Assembly: GCA_014898425.1 (NCBI GenBank)
Contig: RCSZ01000015.1
Location: 1,488,001 to 1,552,000 of the forward strand
Reading direction: 5' to 3'
DNA from: Botryotinia globosa
Taxonomy: Eukaryota; Ascomycota; Leotiomycetes; Helotiales; Sclerotiniaceae
DNA: 64,000 bases
Shown: positions 34,214 through 45,248 of the stretch, one piece after another
How the letters are laid out: every line of letters begins with the position of its first letter
Numbering within the stretch: the first letter of the stretch is position 1
Notes under the pieces: model-generated
Database searches by the model: none
Told to the model about the DNA's origin: nothing
Seen by the model: the letters and a program-made list of their open reading frames with translations, nothing else
Translations under genes and position numbers: made by a program

Positions 34214-35407
34214 TCAAAACTTACCGCCAGCCTGGATTCTCAACTGCTTGTCCTCATACTTTATAAGCTTAATGAACTGACTCTGGGACCGAGAACGCTC
34301 CTGTTCCTCAAGACAATAACGACAAACTTTTCCATTATCTTCGCCAAGCCAAAATACAATTTTTGGAACTTTGAATGTAGAGCCTGCCCTTACGGCTGCG
34401 AATTCATTGTGGGAACTCTCCACTCTGAACATCTTGTGAAAATACTCCGTCCAGCTATCTCGATTCACCTGCGAGTTGAACAAGTGGAAAAGCATGCAGT
34501 CAACGTCTTGAAGAATTAACTCGTCCAGGTCTTGGAAAATGAAGTTTTCGAAAATGATAGGTATCATTTTAGAAATATCATCCTTTTCGAAATCGTGAAC
34601 AAACTGCGACCAACAATGTGATAGGGGTGTTATTCGAAGTCTCTTGATAGCCCAAGGGTGGATCAAAAGGTTATCAACTTGTTTGTCTATCCTACGTCGC
34701 CAAGGGAAACTCTCCGAAGGTAAAGGTATGTTGTGCAGAAGAAGATCACGTTCCCATTCGTGATGACGATCCACGGGAGTGGTTATGAGCCTATCAAAAT
34801 CGTAGATGTCTTGATCTGGATTGAAAGGAATGGACGGCTCCAGAGGACGCGAAGGCCATTCTGCGCGAAGTTTCTTGAAGCTGAGAGTTGCCTGGTCTAT
34901 GCAGTAAAAATTGGAGGCACTTGAGGGCTCCGACTTCTCAAAGAAACTTGCCGGTAAATATCGAGGATAAAGATTAATGTTTTCAGATATGAAAGCAATG
35001 TTTTGATAATACCTAGCTATTTCGTTTCTACTCTCAAAACAGGCCCAGAATGTCGCGGGCATGCTATGATATGGGACTACATTAAGGGGATAAAGAGGTC
35101 GTGGAACTGAAGGTCTAAATCCGTCATATTCATATCCTCCAGATAACATACAATTACTTTCTTGAATTGCACGTGGAAGAATGGTGAACTCCCAGATCAT
35201 TCGCCTAATCTGTAGTGGAAGCTTGGGAAAGAGGTGGAATTCTGTGAGAGCTTGAGATGATGGTGTGATAACTTGAGACTGCTCAGGGGCGTAGCTTTCA
35301 GTCTCAACTTCGACATCTATTTCTATGTTTGCCAAACATCTCCAAGCATCCATAAATAGCTTACGCTCGTTCTTCCGGTTTTTGCGACTGACTTGGAATG
35401 AATTCAT
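34214..35407 (-). CDS. 2EXR-family protein, copy 2
   Basis: A 397-aa frame from ATG 35407 (MNSFQVSRKNRKNERKLF); an in-frame ATG also exists at 35527, but it would add 40 residues without a counterpart in copy 1. It shares with copy 1 the FHLFPKLPLQIRRMIWEFTI block, FWACFESRNEIARYYQN, FENFIFQDLDELILQDVDC, RVESSHNEFAAVRAGSTFKVP and a C-terminal C-x2-C (KVCRYCLEEQ). The TGA lies just after GGCGGTAAGT, an excellent splice donor. Some 40 nt further on, the sequence again reads TGGTGAGTGAAG, like the end of copy 1, so the true C-terminus is uncertain. Function unknown. Confidence 0.78.
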   Translation of the reverse strand: MNSFQVSRKNRKNERKLFMDAWRCLANIEIDVEVETESYAPEQSQVITPSSQALTEFHLFPKLPLQIRRMIWEFTILPRAIQESNCMLSGGYEYDGFRPSVPRPLYPLNVVPYHSMPATFWACFESRNEIARYYQNIAFISENINLYPRYLPASFFEKSEPSSASNFYCIDQATLSFKKLRAEWPSRPLEPSIPFNPDQDIYDFDRLITTPVDRHHEWERDLLLHNIPLPSESFPWRRRIDKQVDNLLIHPWAIKRLRITPLSHCWSQFVHDFEKDDISKMIPIIFENFIFQDLDELILQDVDCMLFHLFNSQVNRDSWTEYFHKMFRVESSHNEFAAVRAGSTFKVPKIVFWLGEDNGKVCRYCLEEQERSRSQSQFIKLIKYEDKQLRIQAGGKF

Positions 35408-37574
35408 CTTGTTTGATGGATGTTGATTTTGTTGACTTGGATGTATCGTAATGTACAAATGGAAGTCTTTCTTAGGGTTGAATGAGCTTGTAGTGAATTG
35501 TGTGGCTAAGTGAATTTGTGTGGCCATGATTCACATGGAAAAACATTGCTTTTATATTCCGTCGAGGTATTTGTCGCATTGTTGTTTTCGAGGTGTGCGA
35601 TTCCTGTACTGATTAATTTGTGTCTTACTTTATCCGATACTTGGTACTTTGAGGAACGAAGAAACCGTGAGCACAAAGCCATCGGACAAGGCATAGTTGT
35701 CATTTTGAAGAAAGAAAGAAGAATTGCTCATGATAAATGTAGAACAACAGCGTTAAACAGTAACTCTCAAACAATTGTTCTCTTTCTTTGTTTAACCTCC
35801 TATGCTCCAGGAATGCCGCTGAGAATCGAAATTAGGCGAGACAAAGAGTCGCTGATACATCCATCAGCCAGCTATCAGTTAACTTCCGATTCTCTGCCAA
35901 TTCGCTGGAAAAGCACTATCACCTTCGCTCATCAGCGGAAATTTGAATCTTGTCTGGTGGTAGTTGCCGGAAATGAAAATAAACTTTCCCATTTTCGCTC
36001 TTTCAAGACTTTCTTTCATGACTTCTTCTGCGAAATGGCCTTTGAGATAAAATTTCCACTTCCGTGCCCCTACAACGCACCCGATTCTTGAAATTTCTTG
36101 AACGGTTGATTAGCTAATGATTGATGCAGAAAGGTACGACCTACCGATGATATTAGATTAAAAATTCCGCTGCTGGCTCATATGGGAAGATGCCCGCCAG
36201 TGTTATCAATCAAGGCATTAGTAAATTGCTCTCGCGATAAGAAGAGGCACCATAGGGCTAGTGGAGATGATAATTAAAAATCAACAAACAATCGACAAAG
36301 AGTGTCAATTCGGCAGCGCAGGCAGAAATCGAAGAGATATTCAATGAAATGAGTTGCAGAAAGATGGAACTTTGGATGTCTTGAGTGAGGCATTAGAGCA
36401 GCTTGCTAGATGGGTAGAAGGTCAGATATCACAAAAGACGATTGGAAACACCAACTTGTCAGATCAGCGGAGGTTTACATAGACATGAAATTGTTGATAC
36501 ACATTCAAAAGAAAGAGCTTGGAAATCAGATTATGCATTGATTGGGTGACGGATGGTGTTGTGGCTCAGAATTTATCCTGATCTCAGTCGGGCGTCGAGA
36601 GGTTCTTGTCAAAATCAACAATGCTGAGCATGATTAGACTGTTTGAGAAGAGATGTGTATCTTTTCTACAAGAACAGGATTGATTTGGTAGACGATGACG
36701 AAAGAGACGTGTATTCATTGGCGTGTACAGATCCTCCTCATCCCCCAAGGTTGAAGAGAGGATAATGAATGAAAACAGCTAGAAAATGAGAAACTCGAAG
36801 TTGATCAAAGTTGATCGAAACAGTAAGAAAGTGGAAGCGATAGTTGGAGCTTTATGTGGTATTATCATATTGACTTCAGAAGATATAACTTTCCTTCGGA
36901 AATGATATCACAATTGATCGTCGTCTATTTCTACCAGGAAAAGAAAGGATAAACCACGTCCGAGAGGAGAGAGGAGAGGAGAAAAGTTTAGAAACACGGG
37001 TGACGAGCTAAGTGCGCTGATGGAGTTGAAAGGATCGGCTACAATGGATTGAATTCTACGCGGAGTCTAGTTTATAGTGATCAAGCCGACTGTTGGATTT
37101 ACTGGAATGGAACAACTTTACCATGTGTTCTGAACCAGTATTGATCCTCCAGAGAAGAATAATTTACTCGGATAATCATTCCAAATTTGGCCTTGCAAAG
37201 AGGTCCATATATGGGATAGCCCTACTTTTCAATTGACAATCTGACAGTATTTGTGAGTGGACGCATGTTATGGCAAAGACTTCGCGCTCCATACATTTTG
37301 AGTTAGAATTTCCTGCATCCTGTTCACATCTTACCACGCAGTTTCTACTTATGTGCAGTACCGGCATTACTTCATATCAGGATCACTAAGTTTTGATACA
37401 CAGGAGGAAAAAATCAAGGACAAAGGAAACGAATAGACTCAATGAAGCCAAGGAAATAGTAGAAAGAAATACTCAGAGCCAAGGAGGAAAGATGCTCAAG
37501 GTCGAAACACAAGTTGATAGATCGGGGATTTGAAATATGAGACACAGTCAGAAGATGAAACTACCCTCTTCTAA
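35408..37574. other. Intergenic, no supported gene
   Basis: The copy-2 promoter (homologous to that of copy 1) followed by about 1.8 kb without a convincing frame. The plus-strand frame at 35510-36091 overlaps the duplicated promoter and is probably spurious. Confidence 0.5.
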
Positions 37575-38237
37575 CTAATGTCCCAACAATCTTCCTAGCC
37601 GTCTTCGTCTGACCTCTGCATTGCAATCACTGCATCTGTCAGGTCCTGTGCGCTGGGTGTAAGCAATAACTCTGGGAATCCTGACTTCAGGATGTCGTCG
37701 ATTTTCCTCTCGGAAAAATCCCACGACTTGTTTACGTACATATGTACAATATTCAGTTGAGAACAATCTGTGGCCTGTAACCGTGGGGTGACAAGCAGGA
37801 TCTTCGATGATGCAGTGAGTCAGATTATGAAAAGGAAAGGGTTCCTCGTGATCTTGATGCCATGCTCTGAGATATTGTATGAGGGGCATGTTGAGTCGTG
37901 CACCCTGGCTGAAACCAGGAATGATTTTGGATGGCATCGTGATGGATTCAATTTGATGCACGCTCTCACCGAGGAATTCGACTGTATCGGTCGGATATCT
38001 TGCGTAAAGTCTGAAATCGAATGGATCTGTCAATTCTTTATCTTCTGGTGTCAGAATCTCACTCCAGATCGACTGTTGAATATCATCGTTTTGAGTGACG
38101 AAAAGACTCAGCTCTTGCTCGCCGACCTCGTCGACTTGGTTTTCATCTTGGCGCTGTAGTGACATTCGGAACAGGTCTTGAAATAAATCAGTGGTGATTT
38201 GATTCTCTTCGTGTTCTCTGAATATTCTGGAAGACAT
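37575..38237 (-). CDS. 2EXR-family protein, copy 3, divergent and short
   Basis: A 220-aa single-exon frame from ATG 38237. The 2EXR block is degraded (LFVTQNDDIQQSIWSEIL aligns with the LP-x-x-[IL]-x-x-x-IW-x-E pattern but lacks the LP). The C-terminal half keeps the family order: FHNLTHCIIEDPAC (the FxxxxFxxQDL block of the others), FFREENRRHPEVRIPRVI, then a C-x2-C (RCSDCNAE). It is about half the length of copies 1 and 2. It could be a shortened but working paralogue or a decaying one; the frame itself is intact. Confidence 0.65.
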   Translation of the reverse strand: MSSRIFREHEENQITTDLFQDLFRMSLQRQDENQVDEVGEQELSLFVTQNDDIQQSIWSEILTPEDKELTDPFDFRLYARYPTDTVEFLGESVHQIESITMPSKIIPGFSQGARLNMPLIQYLRAWHQDHEEPFPFHNLTHCIIEDPACHPTVTGHRLFSTEYCTYVRKQVVGFFREENRRHPEVRIPRVIAYTQRTGPDRCSDCNAEVRRRRLGRLLGH

Positions 38238-39041
38238 CTTGTGATAAACGCAGTTTAGTCTTATTTTTAATAGATTGCTAGTTGGATGTAAAAATGTCGA
38301 CTTGATTAACTCCTAAATTGCATTCTCAAGTACCTAATTGATATTTCAAAAGTCAAATATGAGAGTTAGGAAGACAGTATTATCTATATTTCTAGAGTGA
38401 GGGTTGTTTCTTGCTTGTTCAGAGATTAAAATCGGGCTTGACCTTGAGTAGGACAAGGAATACCTTCTGCGTACACATTCAACCATTATACACAACTCAA
38501 GGCCTCTCATTTTCAAGTAGTCTGTATTGCCTTGGTCTATTGAAGACTGCTGAGTATCCATGTGTCATTCCCTCCACTATCAAATGACAGGTAGTCCAAA
38601 CGAAGCCAATCGTCCAAACTCTCACAAAACAGTGTCTGGACAGCGCTTCTTTTCGAAATTACTGGCTCAACTACTGTAATCAGATGCAGCCATTACGTTA
38701 TTTTACTGAAGATCCACAGGTATTGCCTATGGAACAACGGGTATCTCATTGCGATGTATCAAACAAATCAGGCAGTAAGGAGGGTATTTTTCCATGCCGG
38801 GCTGGTTTCGATGGCCTAAAGACTAGCTTAACTCCTGTGTTGTATAACTGCGGGACCATATCTGCCAATAATTCGAAGCCTGTTCTGACGTCCTGAACAT
38901 ATGTTCTACAAGGAGATCTAGGAGGAAGAACAGCGATTTTTTCTGTAGACAAATACAATGCGTCTGGAAGCAACCCATTGTTTCTTTCCCAGAACGTCAC
39001 TCTGAGCATACCGCAGAAAAGAAAAGATTAATCCATCAATC
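38238..39041. other. Divergent intergenic region between 2EXR copies 3 and 4
   Basis: A minus-strand frame at 38746-39009 (87 codons, beginning MLRVTFWERNNGL) has protein-like composition but no recognised domain. It could be a relic exon. Confidence 0.4.
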
Positions 39042-39800
39042 ATGTCAGATAACTTTGAATCAGATATCGACTCACTCTGCGAAGCTTTCGCAAAGTTGAC
39101 AATAAGGGACATGTTTAACGCCTTCTCGAGGCTTCCAGATGAACTTCAACTTATGATCTGGAAAGAGGCCATCGCAGCGCCTGTTGTCCATGATGTGACT
39201 TGGTTGTTGTCCCACGAAGCTGAGATTGAGATTCCCGAGGTACTTCTTGGTATTAACAGGCTGAGCCATGATGAAGCCAAGAAAGTCTACAAGAGATTGA
39301 CGCGCCCTAACAGTCGAGCGATCTTCTTCAACACCCAACAAGACTCGGTATTGTTGAAAGACTCTATCAACTTATTTACAGCATCGTTATTCACGGACAA
39401 GACTGTTGTCAATTCTGTCCAAAGCTCTGCCAGAATTTGCGACGTTAGACCACCTTTGATCGATATAGATAGATACTTGCAACTTGATCAAGGTGATTCG
39501 GTCGCTTTTCCATTCTGTCATCTGCAGACTTTCGTAGTCCAAGACCTGCAATGTTCGCGAAAGCATCGATTGCAAGATATCACGGAGCAAATGCTCTGTA
39601 AAGCACGCCTCAGGAGATTCTTTGTGAAACAAAATCGTAAATATCGTAGAATTATGGTTCCCGAGATCATAATTAGAGTTCCTCCACAAGGAGAAGAGTT
39701 GTGCTACGAATGCGAGGTGTTAGATGAATGGTTGGCCATGGACCACGCGTCCAGAAACCTTGCGATTGTCAGCATCATTGAAGGAAACCAAGAAACGTAG
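39042..39800 (+). CDS. 2EXR-family protein, copy 4
   Basis: A 252-aa single-exon frame. The 2EXR block is intact (FSRLPDELQLMIWKEAI at about residue 29). The C-terminal half has FCHLQTFVVQDLQCS, RRFFVKQNRKYRRIMVPEIII and a C-x2-C (LCYECEV), matching the order in copies 1-3. It opens with MSDNFESDIDSLCEAF. It is divergently oriented to copy 3 and its closest relative by length and order. Function unknown. Confidence 0.75.
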   Translation: MSDNFESDIDSLCEAFAKLTIRDMFNAFSRLPDELQLMIWKEAIAAPVVHDVTWLLSHEAEIEIPEVLLGINRLSHDEAKKVYKRLTRPNSRAIFFNTQQDSVLLKDSINLFTASLFTDKTVVNSVQSSARICDVRPPLIDIDRYLQLDQGDSVAFPFCHLQTFVVQDLQCSRKHRLQDITEQMLCKARLRRFFVKQNRKYRRIMVPEIIIRVPPQGEELCYECEVLDEWLAMDHASRNLAIVSIIEGNQET

Positions 39801-40400
39801 AGAATGCGCCCAGCAGATTTTTTTTGTATAACTTGTGAGGTCTTTCAAGTGCACCAAGCCCCCCACCCCCGCCTAGGTGTTCAATCAGATAGATTGTGAT
39901 ACTAGTGACTATATATCGTACCTACAGCTTACCTAATCAGGAAACATGTGACCACCAGACTGTTGCTCTCTCTTCAAACTATCAACATCAAACATCAAAT
40001 AGCACCTCTTGATGCATGACTTTCAAGATACCTTCCAATGTCAACCTACGTGTGATCCATTAACGTCATGTAAGGAATAAAAGGATGGCAATGAAATTCA
40101 ACACACGCCGAATTACTAATATTCAGGGTCCTCAACACAGAACTTGCACCACACCATAAGCTTATAACCTACGCGAAATTTCGACCCACCAGTCTGAGCT
40201 TACCTGCCTCTTGGCACCGTTTCTTTGATCCTTAATAATTGTTACCTCGTTGTTCCTTACAAACGTAACAAACCCGACCAACCAAACAATTTCAATTGCA
40301 GGAGGATAGATTGAGGGCAGAAATTAATGTTGTAATCCTGTACTATGAGTGCGGCACCCATTATCCATCGAAGAAGAAGAACACACCCCGCGGAAAGCCG
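39801..40400. other. Intergenic, promoter of the transporter gene
   Basis: Pyrimidine-rich leader-like sequence at about 40200-40310. An upstream ATG at 40345 opens a 19-codon frame that ends at 40404, overlapping the main start, so it could act as an upstream ORF. Confidence 0.45.
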
Positions 40401-41647
40401 ATGACGATGAATGGTTATTCGAAGGGCAAAGAAAAGGAGAAGGACCGATATTTACCTGCGAGGAGAAAGGGAGGAGAATCGGGGAAATGGCTCGATGTGG
40501 TGGCATACGGAAGTTCTAGTGCCCTGTTGGCTTTGATTCTGAAATATGCTATCTCAGGTCAATACTGGAATCTGAACTTCTTCTTACTGGCGCTTCAGGT
40601 ATGTTGGTTTGACAAAAGCTTCGTGCCTTGCGCATACTGACATTGGGATTTCAATAGTCAGGAACTGCTCTCGCAGTGATATGGTTACTGAAAAGGGGCG
40701 GGTATCTCAAGGAATTGGCAGGGCTAGACTTCCAAAAATTGAAGACTTGTATGCGTTGCGCGATCTGAACGAACTGGGGATTGCAGATGCTAACCAGAAT
40801 TCCATACAGGGCTCCCACTAGCTGTACTACTACTCGTCTCAAATTACATATCTTATAAAGCGCTTCAATGTCTCTCATTACCTACGTACATACTCCTTTC
40901 TACTGCGACCATTTTCACGGTCCCCTACGTCGACAGCATTCTCTTCGGGACACCGATCCCTCCGTTCGCATTTAAATCCTATCTCCTAATTTTCTCCGGC
41001 ATAATCATCTCAGTCATTGCGGAAAACGCGCATGCAGAAGCAAGCTATGGAGACCGCCGACTCGAACAAACATTGGAACCTCAAGACCCTGTCATGATAT
41101 TATTTCTTGGATACATTTTCATGGTCATACATCTGTTATTGTACAGCACATATGAAGCATGGAAGGCAAAGATTGTGCCAAATCTCAAATTTGGTCAATG
41201 GGATAGTATGTCTTCTCTCATTGTAAGAACTCAGGGACGGCCGACTGACATTTCTTAGTTTTCCTATATAATCATGTGCTTATATTTATCATCGCATCAG
41301 CGCTCTCCTTCCTCATCGAGGATTTCTCTGACGAGAATATGAACGATTGCTTCCCATCTTCGATACGAACATCGACTATCTGGGCCATAATTTATACCTG
41401 CTTTGGAGCCTTCCCTGTAATATTCTATTCCGCCGCAATTGTTCAAAAGTCGTCGTCAAGTTTCCATGCGATTGTTGAAGCTTCGAGTAAAATGGCAATA
41501 GCCTTGCTAGGAATGTACATGTATTCGAATCCGATAAACGTGGGTAGTGTATCCGCTATAGTGATAGGATGCTCAGGCGGTATTTTGGGGGCGTGGTTAG
41601 AAGGAAAACAGCAGGATGCGAAGGCAAAACGAGTGTTACCTGTTTGA
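40401..41647 (+). CDS. Nucleotide-sugar transporter-like protein (Vrg4/TPT superfamily)
   Basis: Four exons (40401-40598, 40658-40748, 40810-41205, 41259-41647), giving 357 aa; introns are 59, 61 and 53 nt with GTATGT or GTATGC donors. It has about ten hydrophobic segments after a short basic N-terminus, the layout of Golgi nucleotide-sugar transporters. FFLLALQSGTALAVIWLLKRG, the QWDIFLYNHVL segment and SSSSFHAIVEASSKMAIALLG line up with Vrg4-type GDP-mannose transporters. In Vrg4 the last two carry the FYNN and GALNK substrate motifs; here they read LYNH and VEASSK. The substrate may therefore differ, or the protein may not transport GDP-mannose. The start is the first ATG in frame; the frame is open further upstream but has no ATG. 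Confidence 0.78.
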
Positions 41648-42838
41648 AGAAGTACCTTTTGACATAGACCGCTGTACAAGAATTCTTTTTGAAAAATGGG
41701 AGGGGGAGCCAGGCGTTAGAGCGTGGTGTTGGGTGCGGCTTGTATAACTTTAGTACAAAACCGCTGATCACATTACTTACATATTGTATAGAAATCACAA
41801 ACACAGGCGATTGGAAACGGCCAAGTTACTCATATCCTTAGCGCTATTTGAGATACTGTGTATAAAGGTTGAAGATTTCGAAGTATCAGCTAGGTATTTA
41901 CTCTGTACGACAATGGATGTATATTTCGTACCATCCACATTTGATGCTGTGCTTTGTCCCTTATAGCTGATAGGGAGATGAATCACAAAGTTCCAAAAGA
42001 AGAAAAGAATGCTGGACTCCACTTATTGTTTGCCCATATATAGGAACATAAGTTTCAGTCAGACACTTAGTAAAAGTCCTACTTGAGTATCTGAAGCACC
42101 TCCTCCATTGTCTGTTCTTTTCAGTTTTCATCACATATTCACCGGAACGTTATCGGGATGTTCTTGGGTCGATGAAGTTAGGTTTCTTGAAACGGGCTCG
42201 AGAGATATTTCGTTTTTCTTTTTTTCCTCACTTTATGAGGGGTTTCGTTGGGATGGCTCGTTTCTATAAAAAAAACTGGTTTGAGGTTTGAAGGTTTATG
42301 GTTAGCATGCAGTTCGCTGATGCTATCTTGTGATTTTGAAGATTACGACCAGGAAAGGATTACTGGGAGGGTTGTACCTCCTGCTAGCTTTTAAAGAGCT
42401 TACCATTTTTCTTCTATGCAATTTTCATTTGATTGCAGTGTACTTGTGAGCTTTTCCTGAGTCAGTGGGAGGTAATGAGGTTCTTGAGGTGCCGGGCTGT
42501 CATTCTATTATCTCGTGATTACAATCATATTCACGATGCAAAGGAACAATATATTCTGCCAACCACACAGATGTATAATTATAGATATCCTTCGTTTCTA
42601 TATAATAGTCCTACCACTTCAAACACAACCAAAACGAAAATACAAAGTAACGCTGAATCCCACGAGACGACAACACACGATAGCGCAAAACATTTTCGCG
42701 GTATAGTCGATCTCAGTCCAATCCGCCAATCCCAATGGTGGCGTAACAGCACTTCCATTGTTCGATTACTATCTCCTTAGATAAACTCGATGTGATAAGC
42801 GCACCAAACGCCATGGGGTATCCAAATCAAACAAACAA
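41648..42838. other. Intergenic, no supported gene
   Basis: The convergent 3' region between the transporter and biotin synthase. Short plus-strand frames here lack family features. Confidence 0.5.
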
Positions 42839-44224
42839 TCATGCAACGGTACCGGGCATTTCTGCCTTACTTTCCTCCACCGGAATCTCTGTAGTGGCAG
42901 CCACAGCTGGCTTGTCGTTCTTCAAAGCATCAACCTCGAAACTTTCCATGGGTCGCAAGCCCCATCTGTTGAAGACAACAGAGTCTACTCCCCATCCAAC
43001 GGCAGGTGTTGTTAACATTTTCTCGCCGGTGAATACGGCGTTGGCACCAGCCATGAAGCATAAAACTTGTTGTTCTTCGCTCAATTCTCCTCTTCCGGCA
43101 GCCAAGCGTACAATGGTTTTTGGCATGACAATTCGAGCTGTTGCTACCATTCTCAACATGTTTTCAAATTCCACCTTCTTGTTTCCTTCCAGTGGAGTTC
43201 CCTTGATGGCCACCAACATGTTCACGGGAAATGATTCTGGATGCGAAGGTAACGTAGCCACCGTCTCCAAAAGTCCAATATGATCACTCTTATTTTCACC
43301 CAATCCCAAGATTCCTCCAGTACAAACGTTAATACCAGCCTCCCTCACGTTCTTGATTGTGTTCAATCTCTCATCATAACTCCTCGTTGTAATGACTTTT
43401 GGATAAAAATCTCTGGACGTATCCACGTTATGATTATAAGCAGTCAAACCTGCCTCCTTGAGTTCCTGAGCTTGCTCCGCGTCAATCATTCCAAGAGTAA
43501 CGCATACTTCCATGCCCATGCCACGAATTTCGCTAACCATTGTTTTGACATTTTTGAGATTGGTTTTACGACCACGCATATCACGCCACGCGGCGCCCAT
43601 ACAGAAACGGGTGCTGCCATTGTCCTTAGCGATACGGGCAGCGGCGAGTACGGATTCAACGGATATCATTTTCGAAGCTTTGAGGCCGGTTTGATAGCGT
43701 GATGATTGGGCGCAGCTGGGTGTGAGGTGTTAGCATTATCGCCTGATGAATAACAGAAGACGAAAGCAAAAAGAGAAAATCCTTATATTTACATGCACAG
43801 TGTAGAACAAAACGACGATGATAACAGATGTATAACCACAGAGAAAGCAGACTCACTAAGAACAATCTTCGGAACAACCACCCGTTTTGATATTCAACAG
43901 TGTACACATCTGAATCGCTCCAGGTATGTGAAATTTTCTATGCAAACTTCCTGCTCCCCAACATAGCTCCATCAGTGGTTTATCATAAACCGTCTTGATT
44001 TCTTCTCGCGTCCAGTTAGTGCGAGGTTCAGTTGCATTGAGAGCTTCTTGGTAGACATCTTTTTGAGATGTGACAGTGTTTTCTGTAGCTTGAGGAGGAA
44101 CAGATGATACAGTGCCGTAGCTCTTGGAGTTCAGGGCTTGAAGACGGAGGGGAAGACAAATGGAAGGGAGCTTGTGGGTGTTGGAGCAGAGGGGACGGAA
44201 GAGGGTGGCCCGGAGAGTTGCCAT
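42839..44224 (-). CDS. BIO2: Biotin synthase
   Basis: Exon 1 is 43857-44224 and exon 2 is 42839-43715 (141-nt intron, GTGAGT donor, CACCCAG acceptor), giving 414 aa. This radical-SAM enzyme inserts sulfur into dethiobiotin. The splice junction falls inside the [4Fe-4S] motif CSEDCSYC (C-x3-C-x2-C at Cys117, 121 and 124), followed by AQSSRYQTG. Other family blocks are RFCMGAAWRD, VCVTLGM, AYNHNVDTSRDFY, the second-cluster region VCTGGILGLGE, and RLAAGRGELSEEQQ with FTGEKMLTTP. The first ~50 residues are Arg/Leu/Ser-rich with few acids, consistent with a mitochondrial presequence, where yeast Bio2 resides. It lies 1.0 kb downstream of KAPA synthase in the same orientation. Confidence 0.96.
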
Positions 44225-45248
44225 GATATTGGAGTGAAGTAGAGATCTAACGTAGAGAGACACACTCTTCACCTTCTTCTATGAAACAGGTATAGTAATA
44301 ATGCGAATTAAAGAAAAGAAACCAAAACCTCTGATAAATATCTACAACTTCCAAATCAAGCTACTGTCCAATGAATCCATCGCCATTACTACCTAATATC
44401 TAGCTAAACCGAATCGTGACTCAACGAGAGACAAAAAGGAAGGAGACAAGTCAAACGTCGAAACCAAGCTAAGTGAGGGGTTTATTTACACAACTCATTG
44501 ATCATGATTCATGTGACCCCAGATGATCCAGCGGGGCAGGGCAGCTCAACAAATTATATATCTGAGAATTGTCCACTTATCAATTGTCTCATCTGATTGG
44601 CGAGTGAAGCGAAAAATTCCCCGCTGTCACAATGTGAAGGTGGATCAGCCCGTGCAGAAGCTTGGGCTGAGTGATCCATGACATTGCCGAGGTAAGAAAT
44701 GGAGAAGATCTTCCGAATATCGTATCGGCATTTGTAGTAGCACCGAGAAGGTAAACTCTGTTATATTGTTGGGAATTTGTTGGATAGATGTTGTGTATGA
44801 TGGATGTTTCTTTAAATGGAAGCCAAAGTAGTGCAAAATAGTGAGAACTCTTAGCAACAAGATTACAGTGCAAATGAGAAAATACTAAGCGAGAATGAAG
44901 TAGATGTGTGAGATCCGAGGCTAAAGTTCGAAGTAAAAGTATTGCCGTTGAGACCCGAGTGACAACGCGAGATAGCAAGTCTTGGAACTTTGATTATCCG
45001 TTGGTCCATCTTATTAATCACCCCGTTGAAGAAGCTCACAGATTTAGACCTCAAGGTATTCTCCGCTTCAGAGTTGTGTTATCCATTAGTTTTGTTTCGG
45101 AGAATAATGTTTGGTTTGATAGTTGATTCTGGATCATACTTGGCTGCATCCTCTGTTTCTCTTGGTTTGCTTTGCTGTATTATGATTTTATATTGTTGTG
45201 TGAAGATCTTAATTTGAGTTTACGATGTGGCTTCCTGTTATGGGAGAC
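44225..45248. promoter_or_regulatory. Upstream region of biotin synthase
   Basis: Separates BIO2 from the end of the KAPA synthase gene. Small frames on both strands have no family support. No specific operator is identified. Confidence 0.45.

Noticed and set aside
35510..36091. 193-codon plus-strand frame
   Set aside because: It overlaps the promoter that is duplicated with the 2EXR copies and is not preserved in the other copy, so it is probably chance.
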